Assembly: GCA_025963935.1 (NCBI GenBank)
Contig: JAOPZV010000173.1
Coordinates: forward strand, 1-37,814
Length of the DNA stretch: 37,814 bases
Direction of reading: 5' to 3'
Source: Solirubrobacterales bacterium
GTDB taxonomy: Bacteria; Actinomycetota; Thermoleophilia; Solirubrobacterales; Solirubrobacteraceae
Position numbers and translations under genes: made by a program. The notes beneath the pieces are model-generated. The model did not search any database, had not been told where the DNA came from, and saw only the letters and a program-made list of their open reading frames with translations. Below, in pieces: positions 7,566 through 15,657 of the stretch (within the stretch, counting starts at the first letter, position 1; every line of letters starts with the position of its first letter).

Positions 7566-8740
7566 CCTCCACCCGCGGCCGGCGGCTGCTGATGATCGAG
7601 CAGGGCGGACGCGGTGGGGTGACCGACTACACCGGCGAACTGGTTCGCGAGCTGGCGGCTGAGGGTTGGAGCGTGACGCTCGCGACCGCCGCCGACCACA
7701 CCTATCCCGCGATCGACGGAGTGTCCCCGCAGCCGGTCTTCCACTACGTTCGCGGCGAGACACGGGTCGGCCGCGCGCTGCGTGAGCACGGGATAGGGCG
7801 GATGATCAACGGCGTCCGCTTCCTGGCCGCGGTGCCGCGACTGATGCGCCTGGCAAGGCGCGCGGACATCGTGCACACACAGGGCTGGGAGATCCCCCAG
7901 ATCGGGCTGATCGCCGTGCTCGGCCTGCGGCTGACCGGCACCCCCGTGATCCAGACCTCGCATGGCACCTTCGAGCGGGCAAACGCGTTCCTGCGCACGC
8001 GGCTGCTCGTCAGGCGCCTGACCGGCCGGCTGCTCGCGCGGACGATCGTTCACACCCAGGCCGATCTGGAGCGGGTCACCGCATGGGTCGGCGAGCGCGC
8101 CGTCGTGATCCCCCACGGCGAGTACGGCGGCCTGGCGAGCAGAGGGGGGAGCGCGGACCGTGACGGGGCGCGGGCCGCACTCGGCATCACGCCGGAGGCA
8201 CCCGTGACGCTCATGTTCGGGCAGCTGCGCAGCGACAAGGGCCTCGACGACCTCGTGCACGCGGTCCGCAGAGTGCCGTCCCTGCACCTGCTGGTGGGCG
8301 GCCAGGACCTGGGCGCCCTCACCGGCGTGCGGGAGGAGCTCGCGGACCCTGAGCTGAGGGACAGGGTTACGGTCCGTGAGGGGTTCCTCGACATGGCCGA
8401 GACGGCCGAGCTGTTCGCCGCCGCCGACACCGTCGCGCTGCCCTACCGAGCGGCGAGCCAGAGCGGCGTCCTGCTTCTCGCCTATGGCTTCGGGCGACCG
8501 GTCGTCATCTACCCGACCGGTGGGATGGTCGAGTCGGTTCTCGACGGCGAGACGGGCTGGATCTGCTCCGCCGCGGATGTCGAGGCGCTAGCCGAGGCCC
8601 TCGCAGCGAGCGTCCAGGCAGGAGCGGCCGAGTGCCTGCGGCGCGGCGAGCGAGGGCGTGAGCTGGCCCAGGAGCGCTTCTCCTGGCCCGTGATCGCCCG
8701 GCGCACCGGTGAGCTCTACGACGAGGTGCTCGCCGGTTGA
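7562..8740 (+). CDS. GT4-family glycosyltransferase, coupled to the preceding one
   Basis: The ATG at 7562 lies in an ATGA overlap with the previous stop. This gives 392 residues starting MTSTRGRRLLMIEQGGRGGVTDYTGELVREL, a normal GT-B start. Longer in-frame readings run upstream inside the previous gene and are not needed. The donor domain holds TLMFGQLRSDKGLDDLVHAV, LHLLVGGQDL and VALPYRAASQSGVLLLAYGFGRPVV, the SQSGVLLLAY variant found in many GT4 enzymes instead of the classic E-x7-E. YPTGGMVESVLDGETGWIC and the late FSWPVIARRTGELYDEVL complete the fold. Donor and acceptor sugars cannot be read from the sequence. It converges on the nucleotidyltransferase gene with a 16-nt gap. Confidence 0.86.
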   Translation: MTSTRGRRLLMIEQGGRGGVTDYTGELVRELAAEGWSVTLATAADHTYPAIDGVSPQPVFHYVRGETRVGRALREHGIGRMINGVRFLAAVPRLMRLARRADIVHTQGWEIPQIGLIAVLGLRLTGTPVIQTSHGTFERANAFLRTRLLVRRLTGRLLARTIVHTQADLERVTAWVGERAVVIPHGEYGGLASRGGSADRDGARAALGITPEAPVTLMFGQLRSDKGLDDLVHAVRRVPSLHLLVGGQDLGALTGVREELADPELRDRVTVREGFLDMAETAELFAAADTVALPYRAASQSGVLLLAYGFGRPVVIYPTGGMVESVLDGETGWICSAADVEALAEALAASVQAGAAECLRRGERGRELAQERFSWPVIARRTGELYDEVLAG

Positions 8741-8756
8741 GGCGCTGCGAGGGCGG

Positions 8757-9485
8757 CTAGCTCTCAGGCGGGATCAGACGGTGGCGCACGGACTCGAACT
8801 CCTCCTGCGCCTGCTCGTAGTCGTCGTGGCGCCCAATGTCGAGCCAGTAGTCCTCGCTCGGCCAGGCCCGCACCACATCGTTCGCCGCTATCAGGCGGAG
8901 GATGAGGTCGGGGAAGTCCAGCCGCTCGCCGGGCTTGATGTGCTGGAGGGCCCGGGGAGCGAAGCAGTAGACGCCCATGCTGGCCGTGAAGTCGATCGCC
9001 GGCTTCTCGTCATACCCGGTCAGGCGGGTCGGGTCTCCGTCCTCTCCGAAGCGCAGCACTCCGAGGGAGACCTGGATGTGGCGGACCTTCGTCGCGATCG
9101 TCGCCGCGGCGTCCCCGGTGCGGTGACGCTCGAGCAGCGCGCCGTAGTCGATGTCGGTCAGGACGTCGCCGTTCATCACGAGTATGTGGTCCTCGGCGAG
9201 CCCGTCGATCAGCGCCAGTGCGCCGACGGTGCCGAGCGGCTCGTGCTCGCGGTAGTAGTCGATCGGGATCCCGTATGCCTCCCCGTCGCGGAAGAACGCC
9301 TCGATCAGCTCCGCGAGGTAGCCCGTGGCGATGGTGATCCGCTCGAACCCGTGCGCCTTCAGCTGCCGCACGACGATGTCCAGCACCGGGCGGTCGCCAA
9401 TCGGCATGAGCGGCTTCGGCAGAACCGTCGTGTAGGGGCGCAGACGCATGCCCTCCCCGCCCGCGAGGATCACCGCGCGCTTCAT
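8757..9485 (-). CDS. Sugar-1-phosphate nucleotidyltransferase (NTP_transferase family)
   Basis: 242 residues, the length of a minimal nucleotidyltransferase without a C-terminal hexapeptide domain. The signature LAGGEGMRLRPYTTVLPKPLMPIGDRP (near 8-33) carries the G-x-G-x-R loop and the catalytic PKP lysine. ILVMNGDVLTDIDYGAL supplies the metal-binding Asp, and YDEKPAIDFTASMGVYCF and YWLDIGRHDDYEQA are typical later blocks. The reaction is NTP plus sugar-1-phosphate to NDP-sugar plus pyrophosphate; which sugar and nucleotide cannot be told. It is last in a four-gene minus-strand operon and its start overlaps the preceding aminotransferase stop by 4 nt. It would supply activated sugar to the GT4 enzymes around it. 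Confidence 0.88.
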   Translation of the reverse strand: MKRAVILAGGEGMRLRPYTTVLPKPLMPIGDRPVLDIVVRQLKAHGFERITIATGYLAELIEAFFRDGEAYGIPIDYYREHEPLGTVGALALIDGLAEDHILVMNGDVLTDIDYGALLERHRTGDAAATIATKVRHIQVSLGVLRFGEDGDPTRLTGYDEKPAIDFTASMGVYCFAPRALQHIKPGERLDFPDLILRLIAANDVVRAWPSEDYWLDIGRHDDYEQAQEEFESVRHRLIPPES

Positions 9486-10624
9486 GCGCCCACGACCTCA
9501 CGCACGACCTCGACGACGGTGTCGACGGCGGTCTCGTCCATCGTCGAGCTGAGCGGCAGCGCGCAGTGCCGGTCGGCCGTCTCCAACGCGTGCGGCAGCC
9601 CGTCGGCTGGGGCGTAGCCGCGGTAGTCGCTGAACGTGTGCAGCGCCGGATACCAGGTCGTCTGGATCCCTTTGGACTTCAGCTCCTCACGGAACCGGTC
9701 GCGTGTCTGGCGGTCCTCGAGCAGGACCGCGAAGGCGAAGTGGGAAGAGCGCTCGACGGCCTCATCGTCGAACGGCACCTCGACGCCGGGGACGTCATGC
9801 AGACGCTCGCGGTAGGCGCGGACCGTCGCCCGCCGCGCCGCGATGCCGTCCTGCAGCCGCTGCAGCCGGCTCATGCCGAGCGCCGCGCGAGGCTCGTCCA
9901 GGCGGAAGTTGAAGCCGACGTCCACGACGTCGTACGCGGGGTCGTGCCCGCGGTGGCGGTCCCACGTGCTGCTCGTCATCGCGTGGGAGCGCAGTAGCCG
10001 AACACGCCCTGCGAGCGCCTCGTCGGCGGTGGTGACCATGCCGCCCTCACCAACGCACAGCTGCTTCTTGGAGAAGAAGCTGAAGGCGCCGAGCTCGCCC
10101 ACGGTGCCGACGCGGCGCCCAGTGTCGTCGATCCGCGCGCCGATCGCCTGGGCGCAATCCTCGATCAGGACGAGCCCGTGCTCGTCACAGAGCTCGCGCA
10201 GCGCGAGCACGGCGGCCGGATAGCCGCAGAAGTGCACGGCCACGACCGCGCGCGTGCGCCGCGTGATCCGCCGGGCCACGTCATCGGGGTCGATGTTGAA
10301 GTCCAAGGGGCTGCGGACGTCGCACAGCACCGGCTCGGCGCCGACGTAGCGCGCGGCCGAGGCGCTCGCCACGAACGTGAAGGCCGGCACGATCACCTCA
10401 TCGCCAGGTCCCAGCCCGGCGGCGAGGCAGGCGAGGTGCAGCGCGGCGGTTCCGCTCGAGACCGTGACCGCGTGCGGCGAGCCGACGTAGTCGGCCAGCG
10501 CCTGCTCGAAGGCCTGCGTGCGCGGGCCCATCGTGAGCCAGCCCGACTCGAGGCAGTCGAGCACCGCCTGGACGTCCTGCTCGGAGATCTCGATGTCCGT
10601 CAGCGGCACCCGCCAGTCGGTCAT
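9482..10624 (-). CDS. DegT/DnrJ/EryC1/StrS-family aminotransferase, first of a pair
   Basis: 380 residues, a complete PLP-dependent fold-type I enzyme of the sugar aminotransferase family. Visible blocks are SGWLTMGPRTQAFEQALADYVG, AVTVSSGTAALHLACLAAGLGPGDEVIVPAFTF, the cofactor aspartate in LIEDCAQAIGA (D156), and the catalytic lysine segment FSFFSKKQLCVGEGG (K187 by alignment with its neighbour). VDVGFNFRLDEPRAALGMSRLQRL is the family block near the active site. These enzymes convert a keto group on an NDP-sugar to an amine, usually from glutamate. Both ends overlap neighbours by 4 nt, so it is translationally coupled within the operon. Its sequence is clearly similar to the gene at 10621, indicating an old duplication. 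Confidence 0.9.
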   Translation of the reverse strand: MTDWRVPLTDIEISEQDVQAVLDCLESGWLTMGPRTQAFEQALADYVGSPHAVTVSSGTAALHLACLAAGLGPGDEVIVPAFTFVASASAARYVGAEPVLCDVRSPLDFNIDPDDVARRITRRTRAVVAVHFCGYPAAVLALRELCDEHGLVLIEDCAQAIGARIDDTGRRVGTVGELGAFSFFSKKQLCVGEGGMVTTADEALAGRVRLLRSHAMTSSTWDRHRGHDPAYDVVDVGFNFRLDEPRAALGMSRLQRLQDGIAARRATVRAYRERLHDVPGVEVPFDDEAVERSSHFAFAVLLEDRQTRDRFREELKSKGIQTTWYPALHTFSDYRGYAPADGLPHALETADRHCALPLSSTMDETAVDTVVEVVREVVGA

Positions 10625-11775
10625 CGCGCAACCGCCTCGGCGAGCGCGGCGGCGACGCGGTCCTGGTCGTCGTGCGTCATGTGGGGATAGAAGGGGAGCG
10701 TCAGCTCGGTGCGCGATGCCAGCTCGGTGATCGGAAGCGACAGCCCGGGGAAGCGGCTCTGGTAGGCGGTGAAGCGGTGGATCGCGGGATAGAAGATGCT
10801 CGTCTGGATGCCGCGCTCGCGCAGGCGCTCACTGACCTCCGCCTGACGCCCGTCCTCCTCGAGCATGATCGGTATCACGTAGCAGGAGGAGGTCGGCACC
10901 TCATCGTCATCGAACGGGACGATGATTCCCTGGACCTGGGCGAGCAGCTCGCGGTAACGCACCGTCAGCTCGCGCCGTCGCGTGATTTCCGACTCCAGGC
11001 GTTGTAGCCGCGAGAGCAGCAGGGCCGCGCGGGGCTCGTCGAGGCGGTAGTTGAAGCCGAGGCCCGTGACGTCATAGGTGTCCGTTCTGCCGGTGTGCCG
11101 GTCCCACGTCCCGCTCGTCATCGCGTGGGATCGCCGGGATCTCACGAAGGCGGCAACGTCGTCGTCGTCGGTGCACAGCAGGCCGCCCTCGCCGACCGAC
11201 AGGACCTTGTTTGAGAAGAAGCTGAAGGCGCCCGCCAGTCCCCACGTGCCCAGCTTGCGGCCGTCGAGGCTCGCGCTGGGGGCGTGGGCGACGTCCTCGA
11301 TCAGGGCGATGCCGCGGGCGTCGCACAGCTCCTTCAGGCGGTCGGCCGCCGCCGCGTACCCGGCGTAGTGCACGACGCATACCGCCTTCGTGCGCGGGGT
11401 GATCAGCCGCTCGACGTCATCGGGGTCAAGACTGGGCCGCTTGCGTGAGACGATCTCGGCGAACACCGGCGTCGCGCCGCAGTACAGCGCTGCCGCTGCC
11501 GTTGCCGCGAATGTGAACGACGGGACGATCACCTCGTCGCCGGGGCCCGCGCCCGCCGCGAGATATGCGAGGTGGAGCGCTGCCGTGCAGCTCGAGACTG
11601 CGACGGCGTGCCGCGCACCCAGGTGCGCGGCGAAGGCCTCCTCGAACTCGGCCGTGCGCGGTCCGAGCGTCAGCCAGCCCGAGCGCAGCGTCTCGGCCAC
11701 GGCCTGCAGGTCCTGCGGCTGCAGGTGCAGGTCGAACAGCGGCAGCTGCGGAAATGAGTCAGTCGCGGTTGCCAT
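10621..11775 (-). CDS. DegT/DnrJ/EryC1/StrS-family aminotransferase, second of a pair
   Basis: 384 residues with the same architecture as its downstream neighbour: SGWLTLGPRTAEFEEAFAAHLG, AVAVSSCTAALHLAYLAAGAGPGDEVIVPSFTF, ALIEDVAHAPSAS (cofactor D161) and FSFFSNKVLSVGEGG (catalytic K190). The NK form is the canonical one. The serine-glycine before TAALHLA in the first enzyme is serine-cysteine here, so the phosphate-binding pockets differ slightly. The two may act on different keto-sugars or at different positions. The start at 11775 lies 27 nt downstream of the epimerase stop, and the end overlaps the next gene by 4 nt. It is the second gene of the four-gene operon. Confidence 0.9.
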   Translation of the reverse strand: MATATDSFPQLPLFDLHLQPQDLQAVAETLRSGWLTLGPRTAEFEEAFAAHLGARHAVAVSSCTAALHLAYLAAGAGPGDEVIVPSFTFAATAAAALYCGATPVFAEIVSRKRPSLDPDDVERLITPRTKAVCVVHYAGYAAAADRLKELCDARGIALIEDVAHAPSASLDGRKLGTWGLAGAFSFFSNKVLSVGEGGLLCTDDDDVAAFVRSRRSHAMTSGTWDRHTGRTDTYDVTGLGFNYRLDEPRAALLLSRLQRLESEITRRRELTVRYRELLAQVQGIIVPFDDDEVPTSSCYVIPIMLEEDGRQAEVSERLRERGIQTSIFYPAIHRFTAYQSRFPGLSLPITELASRTELTLPFYPHMTHDDQDRVAAALAEAVAR

Positions 11776-11802
11776 GCGGTCTCTACGATCGCGACAGCAG
11801 GC

Positions 11803-12780
11803 TCAGGGAACGTTCCGGTAGCGTCCGTCGAAGGGGTCGCCGAAGCGTTCCTCCTCGAGGGCGGAGATGATCTCGGCGATTCCATCGGGGACCGTCATGA
11901 GCGTCTCGAAGCCGAGCTCCGAGCGAATCCTGTCGAAGCTCACCTTGTAGTCACGCGGGTCCTCATCCCGATGCACGTAGGAGACGTTCCCGCGGTCGGT
12001 CTGCTTGCGGATCTCCTCCACGAGGTCGAGCTTGCGGTAGTTCTCCCCCGAGCGCCCGGCGTTGAAGACCCTGCCGGTCACCTTCTCCGCCGGCGTCTCG
12101 AGCACCGTGCGGACGGCGCGACCGGCGTCGCGGACGTGGATATAGGGACGCCAGAACTGCTCGCCGAACACTTCGAGCTCGCGGTCGGCCCAAAGTTCAC
12201 GGGTGAACTCGTTGACGGTCAGATCGAAGCGCATCCGCCGTCCGACGCCGTAGACGGTGGCGAAGCGAAGGCATGTCGGCTGGACCCCGTTGCCGCCTGC
12301 GCCGAGGATCAGCTTCTCCATCCCGACCTTCTGCTCGGCATACAAGGACACCGGGCTGAGCTCGCCCTCCTCGGTGATCGGCACGGTCGGGTCGGTCATC
12401 CGGCCGTAGTTCGAGCAGGTCGAGGCGAACACCAGGCGCTCCACGCCGGCCTCGCCAGCGTCGGCCACCAGCTCGCGCGTCGCCTGGACGTTGACCTCGT
12501 CGGATGCCTGTGGATCCCGCGCGCATGCCGGATCGCCGACGATTGCTGCCAGGTGTACGACCGCCTCGGCGCCGGCGAGCGCCCGACGGCGCGCCTCGCT
12601 GTCGCGAATGTCGGCACGGATCACCTCGATACCCGCCTGCTCCTGCTCGGCGGCGATGTCCTCCTGGCCATGCAGGAGCGAGTCGAGGACGCGAACGTCC
12701 CGGCCGGCCTCGTTCAACTCCCGGGCAAGTAGCGATCCGATATAGCCGCTGCCGCCCGTGATCAGGGTCGTGTTTGCCAC
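11803..12780 (-). CDS. NAD-dependent sugar epimerase/dehydratase, extended SDR
   Basis: From the GTG at 12780 the protein has 325 residues starting MANTTLITGGSGYIGSLLARELN, so the G-x-x-G-x-x-G NAD loop is at 9-15. The start is supported by GAGG about 10 nt upstream; longer in-frame readings run through non-coding DNA. Catalytic residues are in FASTCSNYG (S120/T121) and the YxxxK of SLYAEQKVGMEK (Y147, K151). FWRPYIHVRDAGRAV and VFNAGRSGENYRKLDLVEEI are typical of NDP-sugar epimerases and dehydratases of the GalE/RmlB superfamily. It heads the operon with the aminotransferases and the nucleotidyltransferase, so it may make the keto-sugar or epimer that they use. The exact reaction is not determinable. 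Confidence 0.86.
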   Translation of the reverse strand: MANTTLITGGSGYIGSLLARELNEAGRDVRVLDSLLHGQEDIAAEQEQAGIEVIRADIRDSEARRRALAGAEAVVHLAAIVGDPACARDPQASDEVNVQATRELVADAGEAGVERLVFASTCSNYGRMTDPTVPITEEGELSPVSLYAEQKVGMEKLILGAGGNGVQPTCLRFATVYGVGRRMRFDLTVNEFTRELWADRELEVFGEQFWRPYIHVRDAGRAVRTVLETPAEKVTGRVFNAGRSGENYRKLDLVEEIRKQTDRGNVSYVHRDEDPRDYKVSFDRIRSELGFETLMTVPDGIAEIISALEEERFGDPFDGRYRNVP

Positions 12781-12883
12781 CTGGTGCTTCCTCTCTGGTC
12801 GTTCGCTGGTCGTGCCTTCTCGTCGTCCCGGCCCGAGAATCCTCCGGCAAGCGCCCGACGACCGTGCGCTTGGAAGGCACGCA

Positions 12884-12889
12884 ATGGTA
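12884..12889 (-). promoter_or_regulatory. Possible -10 of the sugar-nucleotide operon
   Basis: TACCAT on the minus strand lies about 103 nt before the GTG at 12780 and is the best -10-like hexamer found in this divergent 271-nt intergenic region. It would give a leader of about 97 nt. No -35 match is seen. Confidence 0.25.
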
Positions 12890-12963
12890 TAGGCGCTATC
12901 GGCACGGCCCAGCGGCGCCTTGAGGCTGATCGATCCGCTGAGGCGGAGTCTCTCGCGCTCACC

Positions 12964-12979
12964 GCCAGGCACGCCTGGC
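12964..12979. repeat. 7-bp inverted repeat in a divergent intergenic region
   Basis: GCCAGGC-AC-GCCTGGC is a near-continuous palindrome about 70 nt before the flippase start and 184 nt before the epimerase start. It could be an operator half-site pair for both divergent units or a short hairpin; nothing else in the sequence decides between these. Confidence 0.35.
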
Positions 12980-13016
12980 CCTGCGAGCTGCGCCGAGGAC
13001 GCTCCGCCTGCAGGGA

Positions 13017-13022
13017 TACTGT
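13017..13022 (+). promoter_or_regulatory. Possible -10 of the flippase gene
   Basis: TACTGT fits the TANNNT pattern and lies 29 nt before the ATG at 13052, giving a leader of about 23 nt. It lies just beyond the 12964-12979 palindrome, so a protein bound there could affect it. No -35 match is seen. Confidence 0.25.
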
Positions 13023-13051
13023 GGCCTTCTTCCGAACGGGATGTCCGCGCC

Positions 13052-14500
13052 ATGTCGCCTCCAGCTCGCCAAGCCACACGACAACGCGCCGCCAAAGACA
13101 TCGTCATGCAGATCGTCGTTCGCATCGGCAACCTCGCGCTGGGCGTTGTCGTCACCGCGATCGTCGTGCGGACCCTCGGCAGGGCCGGCTACGGCCAATG
13201 GTCGACGCTCTTCATCGTCATCGGGCTGATCGGCTACTTCGCCAACTTCGGCATGGAGGGGGTCGCGCTGCGCGAAGCCGCGCGCTCACCGGAGCTCGAG
13301 CACGAGTGGATCGGCGCTGTGATCATGCTGCGGCTGATCATGCTTGGTCCGGTGATGCTGATCTCGCTGGTCGCCCTGCTGCTTCTCGAGCAGAGCCACC
13401 AGATGCTGATCGCCGGCCTGATCCTGATCGTGGCGATGCCGTTCGGCGGCGTGGGCGCCCTCGGGCTGCTCTTCCAGCTGCGCGTCGACAATCGCGTGCC
13501 GATGATCGTGCTGACGCTTCGCAGCATCCTGTGGGGCCTCGCAGTCGTCCTGATCGCCTGGCTGGGGGGCGGCATGATCGCCCTGGCGGTCGCGATGGCG
13601 GGCACGAACTCCATCGGGTCGATCGTGCAGGCGGTGGCCGCAATCCGCATGGTTCCGCGCTGGCCGCGCCCTTCACGCAAGCACCTGCGCCAGCTCGTCG
13701 GCATCGGGCTGCCGATCGGCTTGGCGGGCGTCCTGGTCATCGCCTACGCGCGCATCGACCAGGTGCTCGTGTACTCGATCGCCGGCAGCAAGCAGGCGGG
13801 CCTCTACGGCGCGGTCTACAACGTGCTCGACCAGTCGCACTTCGTGCCGATCTCGATCATGACCACGCTCGCACCGGTGCTTGCGGCCTCCTGGCCAGGC
13901 GACCGCGAGCGGCTGCTGCGCACCGCACGGCTCACGGCGGAGCTGCTGGCGATCGCGTCGTTCGGAGCCCTCGCGTTCGCGATAGTCGCCGCCGACCCGG
14001 TCGTGCGCCTGATCTTCGGCGCCGAATTCGCGCCGGCCGCATCGATCCTGCCCGTGCTCGGCGGCGCCTTCGTGCTGATCTGCTTCGGCTACCTGAACGG
14101 CAATCTGCTGCTCGTCCTCGGCCTGCAGCGACGGCTGCTGCGCATCAGCCTGATCGCGCTCGTCGTCAACCTGATCGGAAACGTCATCCTCATCCCGCCG
14201 TTCGGCTACAAGGGCGCGGCCTGGATGACGCTCGTGACCGAGGCCGTCGTGTTCGCCGCGGCGTTCAGGATGGTCCTGGGAGCGCTCGAGCTGCGCCGGC
14301 CGCGGCTCGGCCGCATCGGCCGCACAGCGATTGCGGCCGCGCTGCTTGGGCTGGCCCTTGGGGCGCTGCGGATCGCCGATGCCTCACTGGCGGTGTTGGT
14401 CGTCACAGCCTGCCTCTGTTACCCCGCGCTGCTCGTCGCCCTGCGCGCGTTCGGCGCAGACGACGTTCGGCTCCTGCTGCGGCGAGGAGCGCCGGCCTAA
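13052..14500 (+). CDS. Polysaccharide flippase, Wzx/MOP family membrane protein
   Basis: From the ATG at 13052 the protein has 482 residues and about 12-14 hydrophobic segments, the size and topology of Wzx-type flippases of the MATE/MOP superfamily. The start RQRAAKDIVMQIVVRIGNLALGVVVTAIVVRTLGRAGYGQWSTL is the typical first helix pair. The central YARIDQVLVYSIAGSKQAGLYGAVYNVLD is the family's conserved loop, and LRRPRLGRIGRTAIAAALL is one of the last loops. Such proteins carry lipid-linked oligosaccharide units across the cytoplasmic membrane. With the Wzy-like and Wzz-kinase genes nearby this indicates a Wzx/Wzy-type export route. Its TAA overlaps the TAG of the convergent GT4 gene in a shared CTAA. 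Confidence 0.86.
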   Translation: MSPPARQATRQRAAKDIVMQIVVRIGNLALGVVVTAIVVRTLGRAGYGQWSTLFIVIGLIGYFANFGMEGVALREAARSPELEHEWIGAVIMLRLIMLGPVMLISLVALLLLEQSHQMLIAGLILIVAMPFGGVGALGLLFQLRVDNRVPMIVLTLRSILWGLAVVLIAWLGGGMIALAVAMAGTNSIGSIVQAVAAIRMVPRWPRPSRKHLRQLVGIGLPIGLAGVLVIAYARIDQVLVYSIAGSKQAGLYGAVYNVLDQSHFVPISIMTTLAPVLAASWPGDRERLLRTARLTAELLAIASFGALAFAIVAADPVVRLIFGAEFAPAASILPVLGGAFVLICFGYLNGNLLLVLGLQRRLLRISLIALVVNLIGNVILIPPFGYKGAAWMTLVTEAVVFAAAFRMVLGALELRRPRLGRIGRTAIAAALLGLALGALRIADASLAVLVVTACLCYPALLVALRAFGADDVRLLLRRGAPA

Positions 14501-15648
14501 GGGCCAGCGGTCGCATTTTCGTCGGGATCCCGGACCAGAGGCGCGACCTCCTCCAGGTGCCCGATCAGGCGTGCGAACTGCCTGCGCGCGTCGTATCGAT
14601 CCTCGCAATATGCGCGCGCCCGCGCGCCGATCGCCACGCGTCGCTGGCCATCCGCCAGCAGTCCATTCAGGGCCTCGGCCAGCGCTCGCACCTCTCCGTG
14701 CGGGATGAGCACGCCGGCCCGGCCGCCGTCCAGGAGATCGGGGATGCCGCCGATGCGCGTGGCGAGCACGGGCGTGCCGCAGGCCATCGCCTCGAGCACC
14801 GCCCACGGCACCGCGTCGCCGTACGTCGGCAGGCACATGAGGTCCGCCTGCTGCTGGAGGTCGAGGAGGGAGGGGTCGGACGGGCCGAGGCGGTGGACGC
14901 GCACTCCAGGGCGCTCCGGCACGTCCGCCGGTGTGACGAGGTCCATATCGACGTCCCTGCCGAGTCGCTCCCCGAGCGCGGACAGCAGGTCCTCGCCGCC
15001 CTTCTCCACGAAGCGCCCGCCCACGAACAGCACCCGGGGACGCTCGCGCGGTCGATGCGGGGCAGGCTGGTAGCGGGTCAGGTCGAGACCCGGGTGATGC
15101 TCGACGACGCGCGCCCCGGGCGCAGAGCGTTCAACCGAACTGCGCGTCCAGGCCGTCCAGGCGAGCGTGAGTGCCGCCCGGCGGAAGGCGCGGCGCTCGA
15201 GCGCTTCGCTCGGAGCCATGCCGATCGTCTCACGCAGTCCCGTCTCGCGCCACGACGGCATCTGCGACCAGTCGCCGACCGTCGTGTCGACCGACAGGGC
15301 CGTAGGAACGCTGCGCATCGCGGCGGCCATCACGAGCGCGATCGAGTGGCTGTGGACGTGCACCACGTCCGGCGGCCACGCGCGCAGCTCCTGGTGCAGG
15401 GCGCGACGGGCCCGCACTGCCTGTACGAGGTGCCAGCGCAGCGCGCGGAAGTCCAGGTTCACGCCCGCCAGCGGCCGGATCTGACGGCTCGCGGCGGCGC
15501 GCGCCCAGCGCCCCATTGGGTCGAGTCCCGCGAACCGCGCCTCCACCTCCGGCGCAGTGGACAGCCCGACGCGCAGCGCCTGCTCGAGCTGGCCCTGACC
15601 CATCACATGCGTGCCGAGGTTGCCCTCGTTGAAGAACAGGACGCGCAC
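14497..15648 (-). CDS. GT4-family glycosyltransferase
   Basis: 383 residues with both GT-B domains. The start MRVLFFNEGNLGTHVMGQGQLEQALRVGL and the VVHVHSHSIALVMAA strand are typical of the acceptor domain. The donor domain begins PRVLFVGGRFVEKGGEDLLSAL and has LMCLPTYGDAVPWAVLEAMACGTPVLATRIGGIPDLL. This is a D-x7-E version of the usual E-x7-E motif, keeping the second glutamate. The C-terminus has YCEDRYDARRQFARLIGHLEEV. It is the second gene of a minus-strand pair, 9 nt after the acyltransferase stop, so the two are probably cotranscribed and may act on the same unit. The stop overlaps that of the flippase by 4 nt. Confidence 0.86.
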   Translation of the reverse strand: MRVLFFNEGNLGTHVMGQGQLEQALRVGLSTAPEVEARFAGLDPMGRWARAAASRQIRPLAGVNLDFRALRWHLVQAVRARRALHQELRAWPPDVVHVHSHSIALVMAAAMRSVPTALSVDTTVGDWSQMPSWRETGLRETIGMAPSEALERRAFRRAALTLAWTAWTRSSVERSAPGARVVEHHPGLDLTRYQPAPHRPRERPRVLFVGGRFVEKGGEDLLSALGERLGRDVDMDLVTPADVPERPGVRVHRLGPSDPSLLDLQQQADLMCLPTYGDAVPWAVLEAMACGTPVLATRIGGIPDLLDGGRAGVLIPHGEVRALAEALNGLLADGQRRVAIGARARAYCEDRYDARRQFARLIGHLEEVAPLVRDPDENATAGP

Positions 15649-15657
15649 GGCGGGCCG

